A stretch of 64,000 nucleotides of DNA from Sphaerisporangium rufum. Lineage in GTDB: Bacteria; Actinomycetota; Actinomycetes; Streptosporangiales; Streptosporangiaceae. Of the stretch, positions 24,522 to 33,982 are shown one piece after another (positions within the stretch are counted from its first letter, which is position 1; the number at the start of each line of letters is the position of its first letter). The position numbers and the translations under genes are program-made. The DNA is taken from positions 62,001-126,000 of the forward strand of contig NZ_BOOU01000012.1 of the NCBI RefSeq assembly GCF_016863395.1, in the 5' to 3' direction. The notes below the pieces were generated by a model. That model was not told the DNA's origin, made no database searches, and worked only from the letters and a program-made list of their open reading frames with translations.

Positions 24522-25472
24522 TCAGCCGGCCGTGACGATGGCCTGCGCGCGCGGCAGCGCGGCCTGTTCCAGCCGCTGCCGGGTGGCGAACTCCCCGGCG
24601 TACCGGGCCCGCAGGTGATCGTCGTACCGCTGTGCCAGCCGGTGCGCGGTGTCCGCCAGGCCGCTGCTCGCGGCACACCCGGCCTCGGCCACCGCGGTGC
24701 GGATCTCCGCTCTCCGCGCGGCGGGGCCCGCCGGCGTGTCGAATCGCCGGCGGGATTCGGCGGGAGTGGCGTAGGAGAAGCCCCGCTCGGTCATGCACGC
24801 GGACCAGTCCTTGACCGACTCCTTGAACTCTTTCTCGGTGAAGACCTCGGCGCGGTTCGTCTCCGCGAGCGCGTCGGTGATGGTGCTGGCGCGGAACCAC
24901 CGCGGCAGGTCTCGGTAGAGTTCCTGCTGGGCCTGGGCGGTGCAGCCGTCGGTGAGCCGCGCGAAGGTCAGCCCGCTGGGGACGGTGACCCGCAGCTGCC
25001 GCCCGCCGCGCCTGCCGTGCAGCGCGTCCGCCGCACGCCCCTTCTCCTGCGGGGACAGGCCTTCGAAATACCGGCGGTTCGGATCGGACCGGCGGTACTG
25101 GTCGCGCCGCCCTGCCATCTCGCTTCCATAACCGTGTGCTCGGGCCCAGAGAACGTCGTCGACGACATAGGGGAAGTCGCGATCCTCCGGTATCGGAACC
25201 CGGGGCACGACCCAGGTTCGGAAGCCCCGCTCGCTCATGCAGGACTGGGTGAGCAGTTGTTCGGCCTCATGGAGCACATCCTTGTCGCGTTCCGAGAGCG
25301 GCCGGGTGGCATCGACGGAGGTGGCGAGCCGGCGCGTGGAGCCGGTGGCCGGCGTGTCCACGCCGCTGCCGGTCGAGTGCTCCGCGGTACCGGCGGTCAC
25401 GCTCAGCAGCGCGGTGACCGCCATGAGATGCGCCAGAGGGCGAATGCCGCGGCGGCGCGGATGCACCGGCAT
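24522..25472 (-). CDS. Secreted protein of unknown function, Cys-containing repeats
   Basis: 316 residues; ATG with GGAGG upstream. The N-terminus (RRRGIRPLAHLMAVTALLSVTAGTA) looks like a signal peptide. Two halves each carry a CMSERGF/CMTERGF motif (LTQSCMSERGFRTW and WSACMTERGFSYA) followed by YxxP/YATP. TDGCTAQAQQELY and AGCAASSGLADTAHRL provide further cysteines. This pattern (C-M-x-E-R-G-F) is known from uncharacterised secreted or lipoprotein-like actinomycete proteins. I know no function. It is followed by the I36-like gene. Confidence 0.75.
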   Translation of the reverse strand: MPVHPRRRGIRPLAHLMAVTALLSVTAGTAEHSTGSGVDTPATGSTRRLATSVDATRPLSERDKDVLHEAEQLLTQSCMSERGFRTWVVPRVPIPEDRDFPYVVDDVLWARAHGYGSEMAGRRDQYRRSDPNRRYFEGLSPQEKGRAADALHGRRGGRQLRVTVPSGLTFARLTDGCTAQAQQELYRDLPRWFRASTITDALAETNRAEVFTEKEFKESVKDWSACMTERGFSYATPAESRRRFDTPAGPAARRAEIRTAVAEAGCAASSGLADTAHRLAQRYDDHLRARYAGEFATRQRLEQAALPRAQAIVTAG

Positions 25473-25579
25473 CCCATCCTCCTCTCGAAGCCGGACGTCA
25501 CCACCGGCAACGACCTGCCCGGTGATCGGCGGAGTTCCTGACCGTACTGTCGGCGGGCGGCCGCGGCCCGGACAAGACC

Positions 25580-25597
25580 TTTGCGCCGGAGCGCAAA
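25580..25597 (-). terminator. Hairpin after the ArsR-like gene
   Basis: TTTGCGC-CGGA-GCGCAAA, seven bases beyond the stop of the minus-strand regulator. Terminator or possibly an operator; 7-bp arms only. Confidence 0.45.
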
Positions 25598-25603
25598 CAG
25601 GGC

Positions 25604-26614
25604 TCAGGACCCGCCTTGGCTCCCGTCGAGGAGTTTCCAGCCCAGCGGGGTCAGGTTGTGCAGGAGCGCGGGTCCGCTACGGGTGCTGGTGATCAGCCCG
25701 GCCTGCCGGAGGGTCTTGGTGTGGCGGCTCATCGAGGCGATCGAGGTGTAGAGCTGGGTGGCCAGCTGCGTGGTGGAGACGCTGCGCCGCAGCGTGACGA
25801 GCACGGCGGCGCGGGTGGCGCCCATCAGGTCGGCGAGCGGCCCCGCCGGATCGGCGGCGGTGATCGACTCCCAGCGGGATTCCGGCGCGATCGGATAGAC
25901 CAGGACCGGTGGCAGGTCCTCGTTCGCCAGGGATACCGGGTCCCCGTGGCAGAAGTACGACGGCACCAGCCGCAGGCCCCGGCCCCTCAGATGCAGGTCG
26001 CGATCGACGGCGTAGCTGACCTCCAGCACCGGATGGCGCCAGCGCATCAGCGGCTCGAACCCGCGGAACAGCGCCTCCACGCCACCGGCGAGCAGCGCTT
26101 TCACCCGTAGCGCCACGTCATTCTCGACGCTCATGCGGATCAGATCGTCGTGGGAGCCGACCGCGGCGCGGTGATATTCGCGCAGCGCGGCCGTCAGGGC
26201 TGCCAGCTTGCCGCCCCGCGAGTCGGTGAGACCGGCGAGCCAGCTCGGGGTGGCGCGACCGTGGCGCCGGTTGGTCTCGGACAGCTGGGCCAGCTCGTCC
26301 CGCAGCCGCCGCAGGCTCGTGGCGCGGACGGCGTCGATGCCGGCTTCGAGCCCGGCCGCCGATTCGGCCGGGGTGAGGAAGTCGGGGAAGTAGGGGCCGA
26401 GCGGCGCGAGGTCGGTGAGGTAGGCCACGGCCGGCCGCACCGTGGTCAGCAGGTCGGGGCGGCTGCGGAGTCGTGCCATCCACGGCTGGAGGAACAGCGG
26501 CCGCTCGCGGCCGGTCAGCGAGAAGCGACTCAGCAGGACTTCCCATAAAGGGTCGATCGTGGTGGTGAGGGTGGTTCTCGCGATGTCCTCGGTGGTGAAG
26601 TGGATCCGCAGCAT
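25604..26614 (-). CDS. ArsR-like winged-helix transcriptional regulator
   Basis: 336 residues. The C-terminal 75 residues form an ArsR-type winged helix: LADLMGATRAAVLVTLRRSVSTTQLATQLYTSIASMSRHTKTLRQAGLITSTRSGPALLHNLTPLG. The larger N-terminal domain (FTTEDIARTTLTTTIDPLWEVLLSRF..., RRWRHPVLEVSY-like, LRLVPSYFCHGDPVSL) matches the family of actinomycete regulators in which it probably senses a small molecule or partner. It is cytoplasmic. It is divergent from the large secreted NocE-like gene, with 113 bases between, and may regulate it. Confidence 0.82.
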   Translation of the reverse strand: MLRIHFTTEDIARTTLTTTIDPLWEVLLSRFSLTGRERPLFLQPWMARLRSRPDLLTTVRPAVAYLTDLAPLGPYFPDFLTPAESAAGLEAGIDAVRATSLRRLRDELAQLSETNRRHGRATPSWLAGLTDSRGGKLAALTAALREYHRAAVGSHDDLIRMSVENDVALRVKALLAGGVEALFRGFEPLMRWRHPVLEVSYAVDRDLHLRGRGLRLVPSYFCHGDPVSLANEDLPPVLVYPIAPESRWESITAADPAGPLADLMGATRAAVLVTLRRSVSTTQLATQLYTSIASMSRHTKTLRQAGLITSTRSGPALLHNLTPLGWKLLDGSQGGS

Positions 26615-26727
26615 GCCCCCGTGTCCCCCCAGACTCGTGCCCCCGGTTTATCAGTGGTAGTTAATGCTGGTTTGCGTTCTGCCGTAAAGCTGTTTTCCGG
26701 GAGTTCGCCGCATAGCAGATTTCGGGT

Positions 26728-29700
26728 ATGAGAGCAGGAGCTTTGTTACGAGGCGTCACGGCGGCCGGCCTGCTGGCCGGGGTGCTCGTCGTTCCCTCGG
26801 CGGCCCTCGCCGCGCCACCGGGCCCCGATGACGAGGTGCGCGCGCCGGAGGTGACGGCGACGGCACCCGCCGCGGTGCCGGCGAACGACCGGGCCCGGGT
26901 CCTGGGTGAGCGGTGGCAGGCCTCCACCGACCGGGCGGTGCTGGCCACCGGTGACGCCACGGGGTTCCACGTCCTGGCCGCGGACGCCGGGGCCGGGTAC
27001 GCGTGGAAGACCATCGCCACCCTGGGCGAGCCGGGGGTGGAGACCGACCGGTGGATCGGCAACATGTGCGTGACGGCCTCCGGCCGGCGCGCGGTGGTGG
27101 TGTACGCGCCGCGGACCTACACCAACGATGAGCGATTGTTCGACCGGGGCGGCTTCACCGCGGTGGTCGACCTGACCAGCGGCGCGGTGACCCGGCTGCC
27201 GGTACGGGCGAGCCTGGCGTACTTCGACCCCGCGTGCGGCGCCGGCGAGCAGGCGGTGCTGACGCAGGCCGGGGACACCGACCTCGGCCGCACCCGGCTG
27301 GTCCGGGTCGACGCCGCGAAGGCCCGGCTCGGCGCCCGCATCGAGGTGCCCGGCCAGCTGACCTCGGCGGTTCCGGTGGGCACCGGGATCGTCGCGGCCG
27401 ATGACGGCGCGCTGGTCCGGGTGGCCGAGGACGGATCGCGGCGGGTGCTCGCCGCGACGGAGGGCGTGCCCTTCGACGTGACCGCCGACGCCGGCGGCGG
27501 TGTGGTCTACGCCCAGCGTTCGGGCGCCGACCGATCGCAGGTCCGCCGGGTGTCGGCGGCAGGGAAGGGACGCGCCGTCCCCACCACGCTGGCCACCGGC
27601 CCGCTGACCGGGCTCGGCGTCACCTCCGGCCGCGGCGGCCGGGTGTTCGTGCTGGGCGCCGGGACGCTCGCCGCGGGCGCGCCCGGGGTGACCGGGCTGG
27701 ACGCGCCCCGCGGATCGTCCCCCTCCCTGGACGGCGAGCTGGTGGTCACCTCGGTGCTCCCGGTGACGAAACCGGTGACGACAGGTCGGCCCGTCCCGGA
27801 ACGACTGGCGGTCAAGGCGACCGCGACGAAGACCGGGACCGGCACCGCGTTCACCGCCACGCCCGAAGTCGCCGCCATGCCGGTCGGTGCGGACACCAAG
27901 GCCACCGCCAAGCTGGCCGCGGCCAGCCCCACCGACCCGGCCGACTTCGCCGAGCGGTACTGCGCGGTGCCGCGCAACGACCCGCGCAACCAGGCGATGC
28001 AGCCCAAGCCGCGCCAGGTCGAATGGGCGGTCGACCAGGCCGTGCGCGGGGCGTTGACCGTCTCCCGGCCGGCGAACTGGAAGAACCTCGGCATGCCGGC
28101 CTACACCCCGCAGGGCCTGTTCCCGTCCCGGGCGCTGGTCGGCGGCGGAGCCGTACCCGCGCAGATCATGCTCGGGATCGCCGCGCAGGAGTCCAACCTG
28201 TGGCAGGCGGCGCGCTTCGCGGTGCCCGGCGTGACGGCGAACCCGCTGATCGGCAACTACTACGGGCTCGACATCTACGACGCCGACACCTCCGACGACT
28301 GGACGATCCGCTGGTCGGACGCCGACTGCGGGTACGGCGTCACCCAGGTCACCGACGGCATGCGGCTCGCGGGCCGGGAGAAGCCGGGGGAGACCGCGCT
28401 GCCCTACCAGACCCAGCGCGCCGTCGCGCTGGACTTCGCGGCGAACGTGGCGGCGGGGTTGCGGATCCTGCAGGACAAGTGGAACATCACCCGCTCGGCG
28501 GGTCTGCAGATCAACAACGGTGACCCGTCGAAGATCGAGAACTGGTTCTTCGCGGTGTGGGCGTACAACTCGGGTTTCTACCCGCAGAGCCAGGCCGGGC
28601 AGAACGCCGGCGCCTGGGGGGTCGGTTGGGCCAACAACCCGGTCAACCCCAAGTATCCGCCCGGCCGGGACGCCTTCCTCGACCGCACCTACCAGGACGC
28701 CGCGCACCCGCAGGACTGGCCGTACCCGGAGAAGGTGCTGGGCTGGGCCGGTCATCCGGTCGAGGTGCTGGAGTCACCGGACGTGATGGTCTCCGGCTAC
28801 CGCCCCGCATGGTGGGCCGGCGAGAACGATGATGTCGCGGAGCGGAACCGTACCGCAGTCAAGCCGCCCAACCACCAGTTCTGCGACGCCAGCAACAACT
28901 GTGTCCCGGGTGCCTCCTATCCGCCCGATGCCCCCGAGGTGATCGGCGAACCCGCCGGGCCGTGCGCGCACAAGAACGCGGCCGGCCAGCGCGACCTCAA
29001 GTGCTGGTACCACCAGACGACCGGTTGGAAAGCCGACTGCCCGAATACCTGTGGTAACGAGCTGCTGCGCTTCGATCCCGGCTACGCCTACCAGGACGAC
29101 GGCACCGCCTACCCGCCGAACTGCTCGCTCACCGGGCTGCCGGCCAACGCCAAGATCATCGACGATGTACCGGACGGCACACCGTCGATCCGGCCGAACT
29201 GCGCCAGGCCCTGGACCAACCAGGGCACGTTCCAGTTCCAGTTCCATCCCGACAGCAACGGCAACTATCCCGGCAAGGTCGACACCCACCAGATCGGCGG
29301 CGGCTTCGGGGGGCACTTCTGGTTCGCCCACACCCGGACGGCCCAGGCCGAAGGCGGCCGGCTGCAGGTCGACGCGACCTGGCGGCTCAACCAGTCGATC
29401 ACCGGGCTGTGGAAGGTGCTCGTCGCGCTGCCCGACCACGGAGCCCAGACCACCAAGGCCCGCTACGTCGTCCGGACCGCCTACGGCGAGCGGGTCAGCA
29501 CGGTGAGCCAGCCGGGCAGCGGTAACCGCTGGGCGTCGCTGGGCACGTTCAAGTTCAACAACCAGCCCGATGTCAAGCTCTCCTCGGTCACCCCGGACGG
29601 CAACGGAACCCAGGACATCGCCTTCGACGCCGTCGCCTTCGTCCCGGTGACCGGCACGACGGTCGAGATCCTGCACTGGAACCTCGCCGGGTCGACCAAG

Positions 29701-30552
29701 AACAAGGGCGACTACGACGTCGTGGAGCGGCTGATCCAGGAGGTGCAGAGCCGCAAGCCGGATGTCATCTCCATGAACGAGGTCTGCATGCGCCAGTTCG
29801 AGCACGCGGCCGCCCGGCTCAAGGAGATCGGGTACGAGATGGCGGGTTACTATCACGCCAGCCAGAGCCTCGTACCGGACTGTTTCATCGACTTCCCGCC
29901 GACCGAGACCCGGACGTCGGCAGGTAACGCCGTGCTGGTGCGGGGACCGATGCTCAGCCACCAGGGCTTCGTCTTCAACGCGTCCAACCAGCTCGAGGAG
30001 CGCATCGTTCTCCCGGGGGAGGTGCAGCTGGGTGTCGACCGGAGCGTGGCCTGCGTCGTCACCCGGTTGCCGGGCACCAGCCGGGATCTCAAGGCGTGCT
30101 CCACGCACCTCGACCAGGAGAAGGACGGCGCTTCCAATCCGTACGCCGACGCGGAGAAGCAGGTCGGAGAGCTGGCGCGCGTCTTCGGGCCCCAGGCGAA
30201 GACCATGCCCTTCATCCTGGCCGGCGACTTCAACATCAAGGTCCCGCCCTCGAACCTCGCTCTCGGCGCCCTCTACGGTGATCCCGCGGGAACGGGTGAC
30301 TTCGTCGAGGTCGACCAGGAGCGCGGGTGTGGCGACTCGTGTGTCCCGCGCCAGACCGGTGCCCCCACCCAGGTCGGCACCAGCCAGGGCGGCCCACGCA
30401 AGATCGACTATGTGTTCGCCAGCCGGTGGCACCTGGTGTTGCCGCCCGACCGGGTGCAGATCCTGACCGACGTCGGCAAGTGCGGCGGCGACCAGCACGC
30501 CTGTTCCGACCACTACCTGTTCCGCAGTGAGGTCGAGCTGCCCAACGGCTGA
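26728..30552 (+). CDS. Secreted multidomain protein: transglycosylase-like + golvesin-like + endonuclease/exonuclease/phosphatase
   Basis: 1274 residues. Residues 1-28 are a signal peptide (ends AALA). Residues 30-370 look like a beta-propeller (repeated VVxVAEDGSRRVL-type blades). Around 480-680 a lysozyme/transglycosylase-like region carries GIAAQESNLWQ (Glu488 in the place of the catalytic glutamate) and CGYGVTQVTDGM, as in NocE-type proteins. About 840-975 is a golvesin/Xly-like beta domain (GGGFGGHFWFAHT, WRLNQSITGLWKVLVALP, IAFDAVAFVPV). About 980-1270 is an endonuclease/exonuclease/phosphatase domain with HWNLAG, VISMNEVC, CSTHLD, LAGDFNIK, KIDYVFAS and CSDHYLF, so every catalytic motif is present. 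The whole protein is exported. A role in degrading wall plus nucleic acid or phosphoesters outside the cell is inferred. No ribosome binding site is obvious. Confidence 0.82.
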   Translation: MRAGALLRGVTAAGLLAGVLVVPSAALAAPPGPDDEVRAPEVTATAPAAVPANDRARVLGERWQASTDRAVLATGDATGFHVLAADAGAGYAWKTIATLGEPGVETDRWIGNMCVTASGRRAVVVYAPRTYTNDERLFDRGGFTAVVDLTSGAVTRLPVRASLAYFDPACGAGEQAVLTQAGDTDLGRTRLVRVDAAKARLGARIEVPGQLTSAVPVGTGIVAADDGALVRVAEDGSRRVLAATEGVPFDVTADAGGGVVYAQRSGADRSQVRRVSAAGKGRAVPTTLATGPLTGLGVTSGRGGRVFVLGAGTLAAGAPGVTGLDAPRGSSPSLDGELVVTSVLPVTKPVTTGRPVPERLAVKATATKTGTGTAFTATPEVAAMPVGADTKATAKLAAASPTDPADFAERYCAVPRNDPRNQAMQPKPRQVEWAVDQAVRGALTVSRPANWKNLGMPAYTPQGLFPSRALVGGGAVPAQIMLGIAAQESNLWQAARFAVPGVTANPLIGNYYGLDIYDADTSDDWTIRWSDADCGYGVTQVTDGMRLAGREKPGETALPYQTQRAVALDFAANVAAGLRILQDKWNITRSAGLQINNGDPSKIENWFFAVWAYNSGFYPQSQAGQNAGAWGVGWANNPVNPKYPPGRDAFLDRTYQDAAHPQDWPYPEKVLGWAGHPVEVLESPDVMVSGYRPAWWAGENDDVAERNRTAVKPPNHQFCDASNNCVPGASYPPDAPEVIGEPAGPCAHKNAAGQRDLKCWYHQTTGWKADCPNTCGNELLRFDPGYAYQDDGTAYPPNCSLTGLPANAKIIDDVPDGTPSIRPNCARPWTNQGTFQFQFHPDSNGNYPGKVDTHQIGGGFGGHFWFAHTRTAQAEGGRLQVDATWRLNQSITGLWKVLVALPDHGAQTTKARYVVRTAYGERVSTVSQPGSGNRWASLGTFKFNNQPDVKLSSVTPDGNGTQDIAFDAVAFVPVTGTTVEILHWNLAGSTKNKGDYDVVERLIQEVQSRKPDVISMNEVCMRQFEHAAARLKEIGYEMAGYYHASQSLVPDCFIDFPPTETRTSAGNAVLVRGPMLSHQGFVFNASNQLEERIVLPGEVQLGVDRSVACVVTRLPGTSRDLKACSTHLDQEKDGASNPYADAEKQVGELARVFGPQAKTMPFILAGDFNIKVPPSNLALGALYGDPAGTGDFVEVDQERGCGDSCVPRQTGAPTQVGTSQGGPRKIDYVFASRWHLVLPPDRVQILTDVGKCGGDQHACSDHYLFRSEVELPNG

Positions 30553-30565
30553 CCCGATCACCCTT

Positions 30566-30597
30566 CCGGCGCACGGCGGCCCGCCGCCGTGCGCCGG
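30566..30597. terminator. Terminator after the secreted NocE-like gene
   Basis: CCGGCGCACGGCGGC at 30566-30580 pairs perfectly with 30583-30597, starting 13 bases after the stop codon. Confidence 0.7.
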
Positions 30598-30679
30598 CCG
30601 ATGCGGCCGTCGCCGGCCCCACGCGAGCCGGCGAGGCCGTGACCAGCATGGACGCCGGGCGATCGGGCAGGACGGCGGC

Positions 30680-31216
30680 ATGGCAACGACCGCGTTGATC
30701 GTCATCGATATGCTCAGCCCCTACGACCACCAGGACGCCGACCTGCTGGCCAAGAGCGCCGAGGAGGTCGTCCCGCCGCTCGCCGACCTGGTCGCGCGTG
30801 CCCGGCGCCGGGACGACGTGGACCTGATCTACGTCAACGACAACCACGGCGACTTCGCCGCCACCAGGGAGACGATCCAGGCGCGGGCGCGCGAGGGCCG
30901 GCGCCCGGACCTGGTGGAGCCGCTGCTGCCGCCGCCCGACCGCGCGTTCCTCACCAAGGTCCGGCACAGCGCCTTCTACGGCACGCCGCTGGAGTACCTG
31001 CTGGGCCACCGGGGCGTGGAGCGGGTGGTGCTGACCGGCCAGGTCACCGAGCAGTGCATCCTTTACACCGCGCTGGACGCCTACGTGCGGCACTACGCTC
31101 TCAAGATCCCCAAGGACTGCGTGGCGCACATCCACCCGGAGCTGGCCGACGCGGCGCTGCGGATGATGGAGCGCAACATGCGCGCCGAGGTGACCACCGC
31201 GGCCGAGTGCCTGTGA
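30680..31216 (+). CDS. Isochorismatase-family cysteine hydrolase
   Basis: 178 residues. The catalytic triad of the family is visible: Asp10 (LIVIDML), Lys93 (FLTKVRHSAF) and Cys126 (TGQVTEQCILYTALDAY), with the cis-peptide VxTEQC context. These enzymes hydrolyse amides or vinyl ethers (nicotinamidase, N-carbamoyl compounds, isochorismate). The substrate cannot be told here. The start ATG at 30680 has a weak GGACGG site, and the longer frame from 30527 is a readthrough of the previous gene's end. Catalase follows 125 bases later in the same direction. Confidence 0.88.
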   Translation: MATTALIVIDMLSPYDHQDADLLAKSAEEVVPPLADLVARARRRDDVDLIYVNDNHGDFAATRETIQARAREGRRPDLVEPLLPPPDRAFLTKVRHSAFYGTPLEYLLGHRGVERVVLTGQVTEQCILYTALDAYVRHYALKIPKDCVAHIHPELADAALRMMERNMRAEVTTAAECL

Positions 31217-31275
31217 CCGGCCCGGCGGGGTGGTGTGATGTCGCCCACTGACCGGGTTTAGACCGGCTGATGAGC

Positions 31276-31291
31276 TTTATAAGGGGATAAA
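31276..31291. promoter_or_regulatory. AT-rich inverted repeat upstream of catalase
   Basis: TTTAT-AAGGGG-ATAAA, 51 bases before the catalase start, stands out in GC-rich DNA. It may be the binding site of a Fur-like peroxide regulator (CatR/PerR type) or overlap a stress promoter. No clear -35/-10 pair was found. Confidence 0.4.
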
Positions 31292-31341
31292 TCGGATAGG
31301 GAGGTCAGGACCGAGACCGTCTACGGAGGGGAGCCGTCGAG

Positions 31342-32994
31342 ATGACGGACGTGTCCAGTAAAGGACCTGGCCCGGGAGACGACCGTCCCGTGCTGACCAA
31401 CCGGCAGGGACACCCGGTCCACGACAACCAGAACCAGCGGACGGTCGGCGCGCGTGGCCCGGCCACGCTGGAGAACTACCAGTTCCTGGAGAAGATCAGC
31501 CACTTCGACCGCGAGCGCATCCCCGAGCGGGTGGTGCACGCCCGCGGCGCGGTGGCCTACGGCTACTTCGAGGCGACCGGGCAGCTGGGCGACGAGCCGA
31601 TCGGCCGGTACACCCGGGCGGTGCCGTTCGCCGAGCCGGGCAAGCGCACCGATCTCGCGATCCGGTTCTCCACGGTGATCGGCGGGCGGGACTCCTCCGA
31701 ATCGGCCCGCGACCCGCGCGGCTTCGCGGTCAAGTTCTACACCGAGAACGGCAACTGGGACCTGGTCGGCAACAACCTCGCGGTGTTCTTCATCCGCGAC
31801 GCGATCAAGTTCCCGGACGTGATCCACGCGCTCAAGCCCGACCCGGTGACCTTCCGGCAGGAGCCGAACCGCATCTTCGACTTCATGTCGCAGACGCCCG
31901 AGGCGATGCACATGCTGGTCAACCTGTTCAGCCCGCGGGGCATCCCGTCGGACTATCGCCACATGCAGGGCTTCGGCGTCAACACCTACAAGTGGATCAA
32001 CGAGCAGGGCGAGACCCACCTGGTGAAGTACCACTGGATGCCCAAGCAGGGCGTGCGCAGCATGACCGCCGAGGACGCCGCCGTGCAGCAGGGCCGCGAC
32101 CTCGGGCACGCCACCAAGGACCTGCAGGACGCGATCGACCGCGGCGAATACCCCGAGTGGGAGCTGCTCGTGCAGATCATGTCCGACGAGGAGCACCCGG
32201 AGCTGGACTTCGACCCGCTGGACGACACCAAGGTCTGGCCGGAGGACCGGTTCCCGGCGCGGCCGGTGGGCAAGATGGTGCTCAACAGCAACGTCGCCAA
32301 CTTCTTCGCCGAGAACGAGCAGATCTCCTTCGGCACCGGCGTTCTGATCGACGGGCTGGACTTCTCCGACGACAAGATGCTGGTCGGTCGCACCTTCTCC
32401 TACAGCGACACCCAGCGCTACCGGGTCGGCCCGAACTACCTGCAGCTGCCGGTGAACCAGGCCAAGAACGCCGAGGTGCGCACCAACCAGCGTGACGGCC
32501 AGATGACCTACCACGTCGACGGCCAGGGCGAGAATCCGCACGTCAACTACGAGCCGTCCATCACCGGCGGGCTGCGCGAGGCGCGGTACCCGCACCTCGA
32601 CGAGCAGGGCCCGGTGATCAACGGCCGGCTCACCCGCAGCCGGATCCCGCGCACCAACGACTACACCCAGGCCGGCCAGCGGTACCTGCTGATGGAGCAG
32701 TGGGAGCGCGACGACCTGGTACTCAACCTGATCGGCCAGCTGTCGCAGTGCGACCGGCCGATCCAGGAGCGGATGGTCTGGCACTTCCTGCTGGTCGAAG
32801 ACGAGCTCGGGCTGCGCGTCGGCGAAGGGCTCGGCATCGCACCCGGCGACGTGGCGCACCTGGAGCCGCTGGCGAGCCAGGACCTGTCGGAAGAGGACCG
32901 CGGCCGGCTGGCGAGCCTGGGCAAGAACGGCCCGCGCGACGTGTCCGGCCTGAAGATGACGCACTGCGTGCCGAACGAGCGTCACACCCCATGA
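31342..32994 (+). CDS. katA: Haem catalase (monofunctional)
   Basis: 550 residues; ATG with GGAGGGGA upstream. It is a full-length clade-type catalase: [20 protein letters not shown]-terminus, distal His66 ([18 protein letters not shown]), distal Asn145/146 ([13 protein letters not shown]), and the proximal haem ligand Tyr354 in [23 protein letters not shown]. It converts hydrogen peroxide to water and oxygen in the cytoplasm. The C-terminal extension (about 490-550) contains the family's usual helical tail. A 14-bp hairpin terminator follows directly. An AT-rich inverted repeat upstream suggests control by a peroxide sensor, but no regulator gene is adjacent. Confidence 0.96.
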   Translation: MTDVSSKGPGPGDDRPVLTNRQGHPVHDNQNQRTVGARGPATLENYQFLEKISHFDRERIPERVVHARGAVAYGYFEATGQLGDEPIGRYTRAVPFAEPGKRTDLAIRFSTVIGGRDSSESARDPRGFAVKFYTENGNWDLVGNNLAVFFIRDAIKFPDVIHALKPDPVTFRQEPNRIFDFMSQTPEAMHMLVNLFSPRGIPSDYRHMQGFGVNTYKWINEQGETHLVKYHWMPKQGVRSMTAEDAAVQQGRDLGHATKDLQDAIDRGEYPEWELLVQIMSDEEHPELDFDPLDDTKVWPEDRFPARPVGKMVLNSNVANFFAENEQISFGTGVLIDGLDFSDDKMLVGRTFSYSDTQRYRVGPNYLQLPVNQAKNAEVRTNQRDGQMTYHVDGQGENPHVNYEPSITGGLREARYPHLDEQGPVINGRLTRSRIPRTNDYTQAGQRYLLMEQWERDDLVLNLIGQLSQCDRPIQERMVWHFLLVEDELGLRVGEGLGIAPGDVAHLEPLASQDLSEEDRGRLASLGKNGPRDVSGLKMTHCVPNERHTP

Positions 32995-33002
32995 TGTGAC
33001 GC

Positions 33003-33033
33003 CGGTCCCGGCGGGCGCCGCCCGCCGGGACCG
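33003..33033. terminator. Bidirectional terminator between catalase and dienelactone hydrolase
   Basis: CGGTCCCGGCGGGC at 33003-33016, loop GCC, perfect 14-bp complement at 33020-33033, between two convergent stop codons. Confidence 0.75.
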
Positions 33034-33053
33034 CGGCGCCCGGGGCCGAGCCC

Positions 33054-33761
33054 TCAGGAACCGGCCGGCAGGTGCCGGGCCAGGAACCCGGTGGCCAGCC
33101 GCCAGCCCGCCCGCGCGGCCTCGGGGTGGTGGAACGCGGGCGCCTCGAAGTTGTGGAAGGCGTGGCCCGCCTCCTCCTGTACGTGCACCTCGAGGTTCGG
33201 CCGGCCGGCCACCGCCTCCTCCAGCCGGGCCACCTGCTCGCGCGGGATGTAGGGGTCCTTGCCGCCGAACTGGAACTGCACCGGCGCGCTGATCCGGTCG
33301 AGCAGGCCGAGGGTGTCGGGCACGCTGGAGCCGTAGAACGACACCGCCGCGGCCACCGGGGCGCGCGCGGCCAGCTCGTACGCCAGGGAGCCGCCCAGGC
33401 AGAAGCCGAGCGCGCCGGCGCCGCCGGTGACCTCCGGCAGCCCGGCGAGCACGTCGAACGCCGCCGCGGTGTCGGCCACCCCGGTCGCGAAGTCGAACCG
33501 CTGGACGAGCTCCAGCGAGCGGGCCAGCCCTTCGTCGTCGTGGTCGGCCGCCCAGCCCGGGCTGATCCGCCAGAACAGGTCCGGCGCGCCGACGACGTAC
33601 CCGCGCCCGGCCAGGTCCTCGGCGACCTTGCGGATGTAGGAGCTGATGCCGAAGATCTCCTGGAGCAGCAGCAGGCCGGGGCCGCTGCCGCGCTCGGGGA
33701 TCCACAGGTGCAACGGGAACCCGCCGTCGGGGACGGTGACGGTCTCCTGGCGTTGGCGCAT
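33054..33761 (-). CDS. Dienelactone hydrolase family protein
   Basis: 235 residues, ATG with GGAGG five bases upstream. It is an alpha/beta hydrolase of the dienelactone hydrolase type: the LLLLQEIFGISSYIRKVAEDLAGRGY N-terminus contains the family Glu, the nucleophile Cys is in GALGFCLGGSLAYELA, the Asp is in QFGGKDPYIP and the His is in EEAGHAFHNF. It hydrolyses dienelactones or related esters. In most genomes without a full chlorocatechol pathway its substrate is unknown. No other aromatic-degradation gene is beside it. It is convergent with catalase. Confidence 0.92.
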   Translation of the reverse strand: MRQRQETVTVPDGGFPLHLWIPERGSGPGLLLLQEIFGISSYIRKVAEDLAGRGYVVGAPDLFWRISPGWAADHDDEGLARSLELVQRFDFATGVADTAAAFDVLAGLPEVTGGAGALGFCLGGSLAYELAARAPVAAAVSFYGSSVPDTLGLLDRISAPVQFQFGGKDPYIPREQVARLEEAVAGRPNLEVHVQEEAGHAFHNFEAPAFHHPEAARAGWRLATGFLARHLPAGS

Positions 33762-33982
33762 GGCTACCTCCGATACCGGGCGCCGCCTCGCGGGCGGAGC
33801 GAGCCGCGTGCCGGGCCGGCACGCCTCGGATGACGCTAGCGCCTCGGGCGGTCCGGGCGCCGCCGGGTGGGGCGTATCTCGCGGGCCGGGGCCTGGGCTG
33901 ATGTCCGCTCATGGGTGTTTGCCGACCGGGTGTCCGGGCAGCGGTCCGGCGGCAGGGATCATGCGAGGGGACGGTGCGGCCG

